Source: Gorsachius magnificus
Taxonomy: Eukaryota > Chordata > Aves > Pelecaniformes > Ardeidae
NCBI GenBank assembly: GCA_034008185.1
Contig: CM067106.1
Span: 434,001-498,000 of the forward strand
Length of the DNA: 64,000 bases
Reading direction: 5' to 3'
The position numbers and the translations under genes were made by a program. The notes below the pieces were generated by a model. That model was not told where the DNA came from, made no database searches, and worked only from the letters and a program-made list of their open reading frames with translations. How positions within the stretch are numbered: position 1 is the first letter of the stretch; every line of letters begins with the position of its first letter. This document shows, one piece after another, positions 25,601 through 37,900 of the stretch.

Positions 25601-28600
25601 CCATGTCTCCCAAATCCCCATGTCACCCCGTGTTCCCCCTGTGTTCCTGGCCCCCCCATGTGTCCCCCCACATCTCTGCTGATGCCCGGCACAGCCCCAG
25701 TCCCTGGCACAGTTTGGGCGCCCCAAAATCGACGGAGAGATGAAGGTCTCCAGCACCGAGCGGCGCTCCAAGGTGGACAGGTGGGACGGGGTGAGGGGCA
25801 CCCTGGGGACACCCATGGGGACACCACAGGAACCTGGGGACACTCATGGGGTCACCACAGGAACCTGGGGGCACCCATGGGAAAGCTGCAAGGACACCCG
25901 TGGGGACATGGGGACACCATAAGAACCTGGGGGCACCCATGGGAAAGCTGCAAGAACACCCATGGGGTCATGGGGACACCACAGGAACCTGGAGGCACCC
26001 ATGGGAAAGCTGCAAGGACACCCATCCGGGGCCCATAGAGACATGGGAACACCACAGAAACATCATGGGACGGGACACATGGGCACAGGAACAGTATGGG
26101 GATACCAACAGGGATATAAGGATGGGAGCACAAGGATGCCTTGGGGACACCCTTGTCACAGAGCCTGGGGCCACTCCAGGGCAGTGGTGGGGACACCCCA
26201 AGGCACGCGGTGGCTTTAGGAACCCAGTGCCACCCCCATCCTTGTCCCCAGGTATGGTTTCCTCCTCGACAAGGCCCTGATCATCTGCAAGCGCCGTGGG
26301 GACTCCTATGAGGCCAAAGACATTGTGGACCTGCAGAGCCACCAACTGCGGGATGGTGGCCTCGGCCCCCGTGACGGCAAGAAGGTACCCTGGGACCCAG
26401 GCATCTGGTTCCCAATGAACCCAGGTGTCCAGGTCCCTGGTGGTCCCAAATCCAGGTCTGGTGGTCCCAAGTGGCCAGGTTCTTAGTGGAGCTATCGAAG
26501 CCTGGTGGACCCAAGCGTCCAGGTCCTTGGTGGACCCCAGCATCCCTGGTCCCTGGTGGACCCAAGTGTCCAGGTCTGGGGACCCCAGCATCCTGGTCCC
26601 TGGTGGACCAAGTGTCCAGGTGGCCCCACTGCCTGGGGCCCCAAGTGGCCCCAGGGCCCCCTGGGGGCTGTGAGCCCCACCCATGCCCGCAGTGGACCCA
26701 CACCTTCCTGCTCATCGACACGGCTGGGCTGCAGGGCTACGAGCTCTTCTTCAAGACCCATGAGCTGAAGAAGAAGTGGCTGGAGCAGTTTGAGATGTCC
26801 CTGTAGGTGCCCCTGCACCCAGGGGTGGGGGGACCTGCCCCAGTGGGGGCTGGGTGGCCCCAGGGGGGCCAATTTGCCTCCACCAGACCCAGGTCCCCCC
26901 CATCTCTTGCCAGCTCCAACATCTTCCCTGAGCACGCCCTGGCCGATGGGCATGACTTCCAGATGTTCTCCTTTGAGGACACAACATCCTGCAAGGCCTG
27001 TCAGATGTTGCTGAGGTGGGACCCCAAAATTATGTCCCCTCCACTCCTGGGGAGACAATGGGGGACAGGGTGACCTGGGAGATGGGGCTGGGGGTGCTCT
27101 GGGAGAAGGGGAGGCCCCAAGTAGGTGACTGAAAGTGGAGTGAGGTCTTGATGGGTGAGTTGAAGCTGAGATGGGTCAAGGCTTGGGTGGGTCAAGGTCT
27201 GAGTTTGGGTTGGTTGAGTCCTGGGTAAGCCAAGGCCAACGTGGGTCAAGTCTTGGATGGGCTGAGGCCTGGGTGGCTCAAGGAGTGTGGATCAAGCCCT
27301 GAGTGGCCCCAAGGCCAAGGTGGTTCAAGGGTTGGGTGGAGGCCAGGGGGTCAAGGGTTGGGTGGACAACCACGTGGGTAGGCGGGTGGGAAGGTTGGGT
27401 GGGTTGAGTCCTGGGTGGGCCAAGGCCAAGGTGGGCAAGGGCTGGGTAGAGGACAACCATGTGGGTCAAGACCAAGGCGGGTGAAGGGTTGGGTAGAGGA
27501 CAACCACATGGTTCAAGACGGGGGGAACCTAGGTGGGCCAAGGCCAAGGTGGATCAAGTGTTGGGTTAAAACTGAGGTGGCTTCATCTTGGTGGGGCCAA
27601 GGCCAACACGGGTCAAGAAGCTGGTGGGTCAAGTCCTGGGTGGGCCGAGGTGGGTGGGTGCAGGTGGGCCAATGGGTGTTCCCTCATGCTGACCATGACC
27701 CTGTGTGTCCCCCCCCATCTCCATGTTCTGGTGTCCCCCACAGGGGCACGTTCTACCAGGGGTACCGCTGCAGCCGGTGCCGGGCCCCCGCGCACAAGGA
27801 GTGTTTGGGGCGACTGGGGACCTGCGGCCGGGGCGGCGCCGGTGAGAGGCATCATGGGAGAGTGGGGCATGGTGGGATGGGGCGCAGAGCACCATGGCGT
27901 CGGGGAGTGGGGCATTGTGGGATACAACATGGCCGACGTTGGGGTTGGGAAGTAGAGGTGGCCCATGTGGAGCAAAGTTTTAATGGATAACCCAGACCCA
28001 GGTGGAGCTGGGAATGATGGGACACCCTAACGAGGGCCACCCATCCCCTAATTAGGAGCCTAATTAGCACCAAGTGTTAATGAGGGCAGGGGTTAAAGAC
28101 CTACAACTAACGAGCGTTTCTTCTCCCACCCCACAGATCCAGGCTCTGGCGTGAGGAAGGTAATGGCAGGATGGGTCAAAATGGGTGGAAATGCCCCGAA
28201 TTTGGGAGAGGGGAGGTCCTGGGGGGGTGGGGGGAGGGGTCTTTGTGTCCCTTCCCACCCCCCTGGGATTAATTGGGGTCTTGTTGCTCCTCAGAACAAG
28301 TCACAGCGGCCGGGCCCTGAGAAGAAGCGGGCGGACCTGGGTGAGGACAACGTGGGGGATGTGGACATCTGGGTCCATGTGTTTGGGGGGTAGAGGGGGT
28401 GTCCATGCCCTTGATGCCTGGGTTCATCACCCCCCTACACCCACCCATCCCACCCACCCATCGTGTATCCTCCTTCCAGGGTTGCCCAAGATGGAGGCAA
28501 GCCAGCCCTACAACGGGGTCCCACCACCGCCGGGGGCGCTGGGTCCTGCCCTACGCCTCAGCCCCGGGGACGTCGTGGAGGTCACCATAGCCGAGGCCGA

Positions 28601-31003
28601 GCAGCTCTGGTGGCAGGTGGGGACAGGGCCCCTGTGGTGGCGATGGGAGCCTCGTGGTCATACTGGGATGGACCTCTGCCGTGGGGGCGGACTGGATGGG
28701 GGGTGGACATCCCGGAGGCAAACACCCTGGTCATGCTGGGATGGACCACCACTATGGGGGCAGACTGGCCATACTGGGATGGACCTCCACTACTCTGGCC
28801 ATACTGGGATGGACCTCCACTACTCTTGTCATGCTGGAATAGACTCTCATGATGGGTTGGGACAAGACCACAGGTCCATGCTGGACCCATGAGCTCAGAC
28901 CACGAGGAGCTCTGGAGCCATGGTTGGGTTGGACCTCCACCATGGGGCTGGACCCCATGGCTATGCTGAACCCCCACAATGGAGATGGGCCTGGTCCCCT
29001 ATGGCCAGGGGGGATCCCTGTGATCCTTCTACCCTCCTGGGGAGCAGGGGGACCCCCATGGGCCCCCTCCAGCTCCATGTTCCTTCATCCCCAGGGTAGG
29101 AACGTGGCCAACGGTGACCTGGGCTGGTTCCCTTGCGCCGCTGTGAGACCCTTCATCTGTGTGAGTACAGGGACCCCAAAACGTCCCCAAGGAGCCCCTG
29201 CACACCCCCCCCGATGTGTCCTGGGATTTGGGGGGGGTGGGGGGGGGGGGTCTGGGGTCCCCCCACCTTGATCCCCAACTCTGCTTCTCTCCCCCAGGTG
29301 CCCCTGCCGGATCTCTCTGTCTACTCCTGGTCAGTGTTGGGGCCCCCTCATTGCCCCTGGGGCACCCCAAATCCTCCTCTGGGCTCCCACAGCCCCTGGG
29401 GACCCCTGAGGTCACCCCAAATGTCCCCGCAGGGTGATCCCATCCTTCCGGGGCACCCCGCCCCCACCCCCAATCCTTCCTGTGGTCCCCCATCCCTCCT
29501 GGGTCACCCCCCCCCAATCCTCCCCAAACCCTTCACCCTTCCTGGGGCTCCTCAGATCTTCCCCCAGGACCCCTGGGATCACCCCAAATCCTCCCCTGAC
29601 CTCTCCATCCTTCCTCAAGGTCCCCCCAAAATTCTCCCCCCTTCCTTGATCCCCCATAGCTCCCGGTCCCCCCCCCCCCCCAAATCCCCCCCTTCCCCGG
29701 GGGGCGGGGGGCCGTTTGGGGGCCAGCACCCCTATCCCATAATCCCCGGCCGGCCCTGGGCGGGGGGAAGCGGAGCAGCTCCTGATGCCCCCCCCGCGGG
29801 GCCCCTGGTGCGACAGCGGGTGAAGGATGCTGGCGAATTCGCCATCAGCATCAAGTAGGGATGGGGGACACCTTTGGGGGGGAGGACACCTTTGGGGGGG
29901 GGAGGGGGTGCGGGTCCTCGGCTCAGCCCACCATGTCCCCCCACCCAGGTACCGTGGGGAGGTGAAGCACATCAAGGTGATGACAGCGGAGGGGCTCTAC
30001 CGCGTCACCGAGAAGAAGGCGTTCAAGGGGCTGGTGGTGAGCGTTGGAGCCCCCTTTTCTGCCCACCCACCCCCCCAAACCCAGATCTCTGGGTCACCCC
30101 AACATTGGGGTTGAGGACTGGTGGTGACCTCCGGGCTTGCTGTGTCATCTGCAGGAGCTTGTGGAGTTCTACCAGCGCAGCTCGCTCAAGGATTGCTTCA
30201 AAGCCCTTGACACGACACTTGTGGTGCCCTTCAAGGAGCCCGAGAGCCGGGCTGGTCCCCGGCCACCCGGTAGGACCTGGTGGTGGGGTGGAGGTGGTGG
30301 TGGGGTGGACGTAGTGGAGTCCTACTCCTTTGGTCATGGTTGAGAGGCCAGGTTGAGGGGGACAGCTGAGTCGTAGGGATGGGCCAAGGGCAATGGCCAA
30401 GGGATGAGTCAAGGGAATGGTTGAGACCAAGGGAGAGGAGCAGCCATGGGATGGGCCAAGGGGGCAAGGAGAGGGATGGCCAAGAGATGGGTTGAGGGAT
30501 CAGCAATGGGATGAGTCAAGGAGGGACAAACGGCCAAGAGGAACGCCTGGGTTCTGGGGCCACATCAACGGAGATGGCCAAGGTTGAGGGAAGGACCATG
30601 GGACAATCAAAGGGGCGCAAATGGCCTCGAGGACTGCGTGGAGGGGGCTTGGACGCCCATGGGGTCATCACCTGAAGGTACTTGTCCATGTCCCCCCCTG
30701 CCCCGCCCCAAGGAGCCGTGCGCAGCTTTGGTTCGGCCAAAGCCCGCTATGACTTTTGCGCCCGGGACCGGACGGAGCTGACGCTGCGGGAAGGTGATGT
30801 CATCCGTGTCCTCAGCAAGAAGGGCCACCCAGGCTGGTGGAAAGGAGAGATCTACGGGCGGGTATGGCCCCTCCCCCACCCCAGGGGGTGTGTGTCCCCC
30901 CACCCCAAGCTCCTCCCACCTTCTCCCAATGTGTCCCTTTTCCTCCCAGGTTGGATGGTTCCCTGCCAACTACGTGGAGGAAGATTACTCGGAGTATTGC
31001 TGA
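19654..31003 (+). CDS. VAV1: VAV1 guanine nucleotide exchange factor, with assembly-like breaks
   Basis: VAV1 is a haematopoietic Rho/Rac exchange factor activated by tyrosine phosphorylation downstream of antigen receptors. Exons recognised: 19654-19857, 20344-20460, 20548-20606, 21190-21255, 22646-22754, 22857-22946, 23401-23469, 24258-24354, 24549-24643, 25242-25328, about 25695-25780, 26252-26384, 26693-26802, 26914-27015, 27744-27841, 28137-28159, 28295-28340, 28480-28616, 29095-29160, 29298-29329, about 29730-29854, 29949-30036, 30155-30269, 30713-30861 and 30950-31003. They encode a CH domain ([11 protein letters not shown]), acidic region with three tyrosines, DH, PH, C1 with its His/Cys ligands, SH3, SH2 (LVRQRVKD) and a final SH3 ending [10 protein letters not shown]. 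Problems: most of the exon for the DLLRVHTHF region and the whole exon for ELVKHTQEAM are absent, and one-base breaks occur near 24603 and 29788. VAV2 and VAV3 fit less well by sequence and synteny. Confidence 0.96.
20610..21180. repeat. Minisatellite in VAV1 intron 3 (AAGGGACCCAAGCATC)
   Basis: Units of about 30-35 bases contain GGCCCCCACCCCAAGGGACCCA and CATCCGG or CATCTGG. They fill the intron between the exons ending at 20606 and starting at 21190. Frames on both strands are open because of unit composition. Confidence 0.9.
21290..22110. repeat. About 120-bp satellite in VAV1 intron 4
   Basis: Seven successive copies of a roughly 120-base unit are recognisable by GGGGTGCCAGGGGGCATT, GGTATTAAGGGTCATTAG and GGGTATTGGGAAGTT. 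The unit is G-rich on the plus strand and is itself built of GGGTATT-like subunits. Confidence 0.9.
22140..22600. repeat. GGGGTACCAGGGGGTATT minisatellite in VAV1 intron 4
   Basis: Units of about 30 or 60 bases contain GAGGGGTACCAGGGGGTATT and GGGGGGCAAGAGA. They adjoin the 120-bp array and lead up to the exon at 22646. Confidence 0.9.
23900..24140. repeat. 45-bp tandem repeat in VAV1 intron
   Basis: Five copies occur at an exact 45-base spacing of GCCTATTTTGGG, with the remainder reading TTCAGGTCCATTTTGGGGCCAG. Since 45 is a multiple of three the same 15-residue unit repeats in each frame, which explains the open frames here. Confidence 0.9.
24650..25235. repeat. CCTGGGTCCCCTGGGGA repeats in VAV1 intron
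   Basis: Degenerate GC-rich repeats with CCTGGGTCCC, TTAGGGGACACC and GGGGTCTGGG words occupy the position where the VAV1 exon for ELVKHTQEAM should lie. No splice-bounded exon is visible in this stretch. Confidence 0.75.
25790..26640. repeat. Two VAV1 intron minisatellites
   Basis: At 25800-26040 units of about 31 or 62 bases contain AGGAACCTGGGGGCACCCATGG and AAAGCTGCAAG. At 26400-26640, after the exon at 26252-26384, units of about 35 bases contain GTCCCTGGTGGACCCAAG and TGTCCAGG. Neither is coding. Confidence 0.85.
27090..27660. repeat. GTCAAGGCCAAGGTGGG repeats in VAV1 intron
   Basis: Degenerate units of about 20-40 bases contain GGGTCAAG, GGCCAAGGTGG and GGTTGGGT. They fill the intron separating the two C1-domain exons (26914-27015 and 27744-27841). 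Confidence 0.8.
28640..28870. repeat. Short repeats in VAV1 intron (TACTGGGATGGACC)
   Basis: Five units contain CATACTGGGATGGACCTCCAC at 30-60-base spacing, between the SH3 exons at 28480-28616 and 29095-29160. Confidence 0.75.
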
Positions 31004-31128
31004 CCACGGACCCCCACCCCATCCACCGTCTTGTGTCCCACCACCCGTGTCCCCCCCTCACTAGAGACCACCACAGCCCTCCCCACCCTCCCCACGTTAA
31101 TTTATGCCTCTTCCTGCCCAGGAGGGAC

Positions 31129-31134
31129 AATAAA
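31129..31134 (+). terminator. VAV1 polyadenylation signal AATAAA
   Basis: AATAAA lies 126 bases after the VAV1 TGA (31001-31003), within GGGACAATAAATGAGG. It gives a short 3' UTR, typical of compact microchromosome genes. Confidence 0.85.
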
Positions 31135-31149
31135 TGAGGATGAGGCCGA

Positions 31150-31740
31150 GCTTCAGGGTCAGGTTCTGTGGGAAAGGACCCAGGCATCTGGGTGGGGGAT
31201 GAGGCCATGGAGTTGGTGTCTCCAGGAAGGGACCCAGATGTTTGGGGCAGGGATGAGACCACATTGTTGGTGTCTCTGGGAAGGGACTCAGCATCCGGGC
31301 AGGGATGAGACCACGTGGTTGGTGTCTCTGGGAAGGGACCCAGATGTTTGGGGCAGGGATGATGCAACAGGGTTGGTGTCTCCAGGAAGGGACCCAGATG
31401 TTTGGGGCGGGGTGAGACCATGGGTTTGGTGTCTGGGAAGGGACCCAGATGTTTGGGGCAGGGTGAGACCATGGGTTTGGTGTCTCCCAGGAAGGGACCC
31501 AGATGTTTGGGGCAGGGTGAGGCCACGGGGTTTGGTGTCTCCCGAAGGGACCCAGATGTTTGGGGCAGGGTGAGGCCATGGGCCTTTACTCCAGAGCACC
31601 CAGTTGTCCAGGTGGGGACAAGGCCATGGGGTCAACATCTCCAAGAAGGGCCCCAGGCGCCCAGGCAGGGGACGTGGACGAAGCCATGGGGTCAACATCT
31701 CCAAGAAGAGCCCCAGGCGCCCAAGGGGGGGAGCCCCATC
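31150..31740. repeat. Minisatellite between VAV1 and the ADGRE gene
   Basis: About eight imperfect units of 45-65 bases contain GGGAAGGGACCCAGATG, TTTGGGGCAGGG and TTGGTGTCT. The last third changes to ATGGGGTCAACATCTCCAAG. There is no gene; the spacer between the VAV1 poly(A) signal and the next start codon is about 800 bases. Confidence 0.88.
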
Positions 31741-31933
31741 ATTGCTGTTGCGTGCCATGAGCGGCCTCAGGCCTCAGCCCACACTGGAAGGGCAGGGGGG
31801 GGAGGGAGGGAGGAATGGGGGGGCGGGGGAAGCGGTTTGTGGGGCTGTTCAGTGGTTTCGGGGCCGTCCGGTGACACTTCCCCTCTGCCACTGGCACCGT
31901 GGGGCCACCGCGTCCCCTGTCCTGTCTCCTGTC

Positions 31934-34900
31934 ATGGGGTCCCCCCTCCTCGTCGCCTACCTCTGGGGTGAGTCGTTCCCCATCCCCCCCTCCTCCCCCC
32001 CCAGGGGGGATTTTGGGGTGAAACGGAGGGAAACAGAAAAAGGGAAACTGAGGCAGGGATGGAAATAGAGCAGAGCTGTAAGAGCTGCTGGGCAAAGCAG
32101 CCCAAAATGGCCTGAAATCGTCCCAAAATGGAGCTTCTGGAGCGAGGAGGGGGGCGTCAAGCCCTAAAAAGGGGGTTCTGAGCTCTCATATGGGTAAGAT
32201 GAAGCCCAAAAGGAGGGGTTTGACCCAAAAAGGGGGGTTTGGCCCCCCCAAAGAAGGCTTTGAACCCTGGTAGAGGTGTGGATCCCCAAAAAGGGGGGGG
32301 GTAGCCCCAAAAAGGGGGGGTTAAGCCCTGATGGGGGGAAGAATGAGCCCTAAAAGGGGGGATTGAGTCCCCAAAATTAAGTGTGTCCCCCCCAAAAAGG
32401 GATTTTGAGCACTGATAATGGGGGTTGACCCCCAAAAGTGGGGCTTGAGCCCTATGGGGGGGTTGCTCCTGGGGAGAGGGGGGGTCAATGCTCGACAGGG
32501 GGGTGCTGATGTCCCCCTGTGTGTGTGTCCGTTCCCCCCCCCCCCCCAGGGCTGTGCCACGTCCTGAGCCACCTCCCATGTGCCGAGGGTGCCGAGAACA
32601 GTGAGTGGGGGGGGGGGGGGGGGGGTTGGGGAGGCTGGGGGGGAATGTGGGGGTTCAAGGGGGGAATTGGGGGGGGTCAGGCTCAGATTTGGGTCCTGCC
32701 CCCACCCCTTCGTGTCCCCTGCAGTGCCCTGTGGCCCCCACTCCTGCTCCCTCAACAGCTGCTGCCTGCATCAGGTGGAAAAGCAGAGGGAACCCATGAC
32801 CTGTGGGTGCCCCCCCGGCATGGCCCCCGTCTTCCCAAATTCCACCAGCTCCCCAAACCCCGTCTTCTGCCAGGGTAAGGAGGCAAACACCCCACTTTTA
32901 CCACCTCCAGCCCCACTTTAACCCTCTATCCCCCCCCCCCCCCCCCCCCCAAGCCACACGGGGGAGGGAGGGGGGGCACCCCCCACCCTGAGGGGTCCCA
33001 AACTGCCCCAAATCTGCAGCGCTTCCCGTGTTGAACACCTGTAAGATCCCGGTGCTGGAGGAGATCCGGAGGGCGTGCAATGAGTTCAAGGTGGGGTCGG
33101 GGGGGCAAAGGGGGGGCTGGAGGGAGGGACAGACGGATGGACAGAGGGAGGGATGGTGGGACAGACGGACGGGCGGAGGGAGGGATGGGGGGGACAGACA
33201 AGGGGGGGGCGGGCTGGAGGGAGGGACAGACGGATGGACAGAGGGAGGGATGGTGGGACAGACAGACGGGCGGACGGATGGAGGGAGGGATGGGTGGGAC
33301 AGACGGACGGAGGGAGGGGTGAGGGGGCAGATAGACGGAGGGAGGGACGGCGGGACAGACGGATGGACAGAGGGAGGGAGGGACAGGCAGACGGAGGGGG
33401 GGGACAGACGGACGGAGGCGGGGAGGGATGGCGGGACAGATGGATGGGCAGAGGGAGGGACAGACGGATGGCTGGCAGGACAGAGGGAGGGATGGAGGAT
33501 GGTGGGCTGGGAAGGACGGACGGGCGGACAGACGGACAAACGCCCCTGCACCCCAGGCCGCTCCGGGCGCCCCCCCCTGCATCCGGCTGCGGGAGATCGA
33601 GGGGTCCCTGCAAAGCGCCTGCGCCCAGCCCAGCCCCGGCCAGCTGGAGGTGAGGGGGGTCCCGGGGTCCCCGTGTCCCTGGCCGTGTGTCCTGCGGCCC
33701 CTCCGCTTGTCCATCCCATGTCCATCCCGTGTCCTCCCCTCTGGGCCTCCCCCCTCTGCGTGTCCATCCCGTGTCCATCCCGTGTCCGTCCCGTCCCCTC
33801 TGCGTGTCCGTCCCGTGTCTGTCCCCTCTGAGTGTCCATCCCGTGTCCATCCTGTGTCATGTCTGTCCCCTCTGCATGTGCATCCTGCGTCTGTCCCCTA
33901 CACGTGTCCATCCCCTACATGTGTCCATCCTGGTGTCTGTCCCCTACATGTGTCCATCCTGGGTCTGTCTCCAACGCGTGTCCATCCCATGTCTGTCCCC
34001 AACGCGTGTCCGTCCCATGTCCCACCGTGTCCTGTCTGTCCCCAGCGTGTCCATCCCATGTGCACCCCTACACGTGTCCCATGTCTGTCCCCTATGCGTG
34101 TCCATCCCATGTGCACCCCTACACGTGTCCCATGTCTGTCCCCTATGCGTGTCCATCCCGTGTGCACCCCTACACGTGTCCCATGTCTGTCCCCTATGCG
34201 TGTCCATCCCATGTGCACCCCTACACGTGTCCCATGTCTGTCCCCTATGCGTGTCCATCCCATGTGCAAACGCGTGTCCGTCCCATGTCTGTCCCCTACA
34301 CGTGTCCCATGTCTGTCCTCTATGCGTGTCCATCCCATGTGCACCCCTACACGTGTCCCATGTCTGTCCCCTATGCGTGTCCATCCCATGTGCACCCCTA
34401 CACGTGTCCCATGTCTGTCCCCTATGCGTGTCCATCCCATGTGCACCCCTACACGTGTCCCATGTCTGTCCCCTATGCGTGTCCATCCCATGTGCACCCC
34501 TACACGTGCCCACCCCATCATCCTGCGCATCCCTCCCCACGTGCACACCCATCCCCGTCGCACACCCATCCATCCCCTGACACACGTGTGTGCCCCCCCG
34601 ACACACGCGTGTCATTGTCATGTGTGGGTGTGTGTGTGTCCCCCCCAGAAAACGCTGACGAAGCTGCAGAACTTGGCACTCAACGACACCCAGGCCGGCA
34701 CCCCCCAAGCCACCCAGGTGCTGTTGCAAAGCACCGAAGCCCTCGTGCTGCAGGCGGCCCTCCAACACCCCGGCGCCCAGCTCCAAAACTTCAGCACCCC
34801 CATCATGGGTACGCCCGCACCCATGGGTGCCCCCGCACCCATGGGTGCCCCCCCCCAAACCCTCACAACACCCTCACCCCCCCCAAAACCATTGCGATGC

Positions 34901-37900
34901 CTTGAGGATCAGCTCGGTGGCATCGCTGCGGCCTGCGCTCCGCAAGAGCACAGGGTGGGGGGCACCCGGGGCAAGGCACCCCCCCCCCCCCCCCCCCCCC
35001 AAAAAACCCTTTTTTTTTTCACCCCCCCCCAAAAAAAAAAAAAAAGAGGCGGCGGCGGAGGTGGTGGAGGACCATTGTCCCCAGGACACGCTGGAGCTGG
35101 CGGTGGGCAGGCAGAATTTGTCCATCTACTGCCAAGAGGTGGTGAGCGGCGCCCAGGCAGGTACGGGCGCCAAAATGCCAAAAAAAAAAAAAAAAAAAAA
35201 AAAAAAGTTAAAACCCCCAAAAATTTGGTGTTTTTTTTTTTTTTTTTTTTTGACGTCATTCTCCCCGCCCAGGCAAGCACGCGGTGGCCTTCATCGTCTA
35301 CAAGGACGGAGAGAAATGGGTGAACGGGACGGCGACGGAGAAGCTCAACTCCCGCGTGGTGAGCGGCACGGTGGGGAGAACCGGCGTCATCTTCAACCGC
35401 GCCGTCAACATCACCCTGCAGCACGAGGAGGTGGGGGTTTGGGGGGCTGCCCTGGGGTTTGGGGGCTGGGGGGGGGCTGCCCTGGGGGGGGCTGAGGGGG
35501 TGGGTGCCTGGGAGGGAGGGGAGCGGTACGAAAAAGCGCAGCGGGGTTGGGCGCATTGAGAGCGTTGGGTTCAATGGGGGTAAGGTTGGTAACGGGCGTC
35601 GTTACGGGGCGGGGTTGGAGCGCGGTGAGGGTGAATTTGGGGGGGGATCCCCCATCCCGGGGCAAATCTGGGGTTGGTGCATCCCTGTCCTGGTGCAAAT
35701 TTGGATTCTGTGCAGATCTGGGGTCAGTGCATCCCCGTTCCGGTGCAAATTTGGATCCTGTGCAAATCTGGGGGTCAGTGCATCCCCATTCTGGTGCAAA
35801 TTTGGATTCTGTGCAGATCTGGGGTCAGTGCATCCCCGTTCCGGTGCAAATTTGGATTCTGTGCAGACCTGGGGTCAGTGCATCCCCATTCTGGTGCAAA
35901 TTTGGATTCTGTGCAGATCTGGGGTCGGTGCATCCCTGTCCTGGTGCAAATTTGGATTCTGTGCAGATCTGGGGTCAGTGCATCCCCATTCCGGTGCAAA
36001 TTTGGATCCTGTGCAAATCTGGGGTCAGTGCATCCCCATTCTGGTGCAAATTTGGATTCTGTGCAGATCTGGGGTTGGTGCATCCCTGTCCTGGTGCAAA
36101 TTTGGATTCTGTGCAGATTGGGGTTCAGTGCATCCCCATTCCGGTGCAAATTTGGATTCTGTGCAGACCTGGGGTCAGTGCATCCCCATTCTGGTGCAAA
36201 TTTGGATTCTGTGCAGATCTGGGGTCGGTGCATCCCTGTCCTGGTGCAAATTTGGCTCCTGTGCAGATCTGGGGTCAGTGCATCCCCGTTCCGGTGCAAA
36301 TTTGGATTCTGTGCAGACCTGGGGTCAGTGCATCCCCATTCCGGTGCAAATTTGGATTCTGTGCAGATCTGGGGTTGGTGCATCCCTGTCCTGGTGCAAA
36401 TTTGGCTCCTGTGCAGATCTGGGGTCAGTGCATCCCCTTCCGGTGCAAATTTGGATTCTGTGCAGATCTGGGGTCGGTGCATCCCTGTCCTGGTGCAAAT
36501 TTGGATCCTGTGCAGATCTGGGGTCAGTGCATCCCCGTTCTGGTACAAATTTGGATTCTGTGCAGATCTGGGGTTGGTGCATCCCTGTCCTGGTGCAAAT
36601 TTGGATTCTGTGCAGATTTGGGGTTGGTGCATCCCCGTCTGGTGCAAATTTGGGGTTGGTGCATCCCCGTCTGGTGCAAATTTGGATCCTAAGCAAATCT
36701 GGGGTTGGTGCATCCTTGTTCTGGCACAAATTTGGATCCAGTGCAGATCTGGGGTTGGTACATCCCTGTCTTGGCACAAATCCGGATCCAGTGTAAATTC
36801 AGACTTTGTGCATCCCCATCCTGGCACAAATTCAGATTTGGTGCATCCCCATCCCCATGCGAATCCAGATCCTGCGCAAATTCAGGTCCAGGCATCCCCA
36901 CCCTGATGCAAATTTGGGGTTGGTGCATCCCACCCTGATGCAAATTTGGATTCTGTGCATCCCCACCCTGGTGCTGATTCAAATTTGGTGCATCCCTGTC
37001 CTGCTGCAAGACTCAGCTCATCCCCGGGACGGTGCAAACCGGTCAAACTGGGATTCAGCACAATCCCGTCCCGGTGCAAATTTGGATCCGATGCAAATTT
37101 GGGGTCAGTGCACCCCCATCTTGGTACAAATTTGGTTTTCCTGGTGGAAATACATATCCTGTGCAAATCCAGATCCCATGCAAATCTGGGAGTGGTGCAT
37201 CCCAATCCTGGTGCAAATCTGGATTCAGTGCATCCCAATGCCAGTGCAAAACTGGATCCTGTGCAAATCTGGGGTCAGTGCATCCCAATCCTGGTGCAAA
37301 TCTGGATCCCTGCAAATCTGGGGTCAGTGCAACCCAGTCCTGGTGCAAATTTGGGGCTGGTGCATCCCAATCCTGGTGCAAATCTGGATCCTGCAACTGG
37401 GTCAGTGCAACCATCCTGGTGCAAATCTGGGGTCAGTGCATCCCAATCCTGGTGCAAATCTGCATCCTGTGCAAATTCAGGGTCAGCACATCCCCACCGC
37501 GGTGCAAATTCAAGCTCAGCATGCCCCCGTCCCGTTCCACACACAAACTGCTGGTGGGAAGGGGCGGCGTGGCCCCTCCCCGGGGCTGGGGGACATGTGA
37601 CGAGCGGGTCGTGCTCAGCAGGAGCTAGAGGCGGGCGAGATCCCACGCTGCATGTCCTGGAAGCCGGACACCAAAGGCCACTGGACGGACCAGGGCTGCA
37701 AACGCGTGGGGGGTGACGCCTCCTACTCCATCTGCGCCTGCACCCACTTCTCCACCTTCGCCATCCTTGTGGGCATCCACCAGGTCAGAACCCTTCTGCA
37801 CCCCTAAAATCCCCGGGTTTGGGGTGTTTTCTTCCTTCCCCAATGGTCGCGTGTGACGTCACCCACAGGACAGCTTTGCACTGAAGGTGGTCACCTACGT

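Noticed and set aside
34890..34960. Possible extra ADGRE exon ([17 protein letters not shown])
   Set aside because: Exons 34649-34808 and 35047-35160 already join in phase; this piece has a poor acceptor and would need a specific phase it does not provide.
33428..35323. 631-codon plus-strand frame across ADGRE exons 5-7
   Set aside because: It reads through introns and the 51-bp array. The spliced exon model is in phase across all 16 exons and explains the conserved parts.
35459..36906. Three overlapping plus-strand frames of 380-445 codons ([12 protein letters not shown] repeats) and a minus-strand partner
   Set aside because: All phases of the same 50-bp repeat are open; there is no single favoured frame, as a real gene would show.
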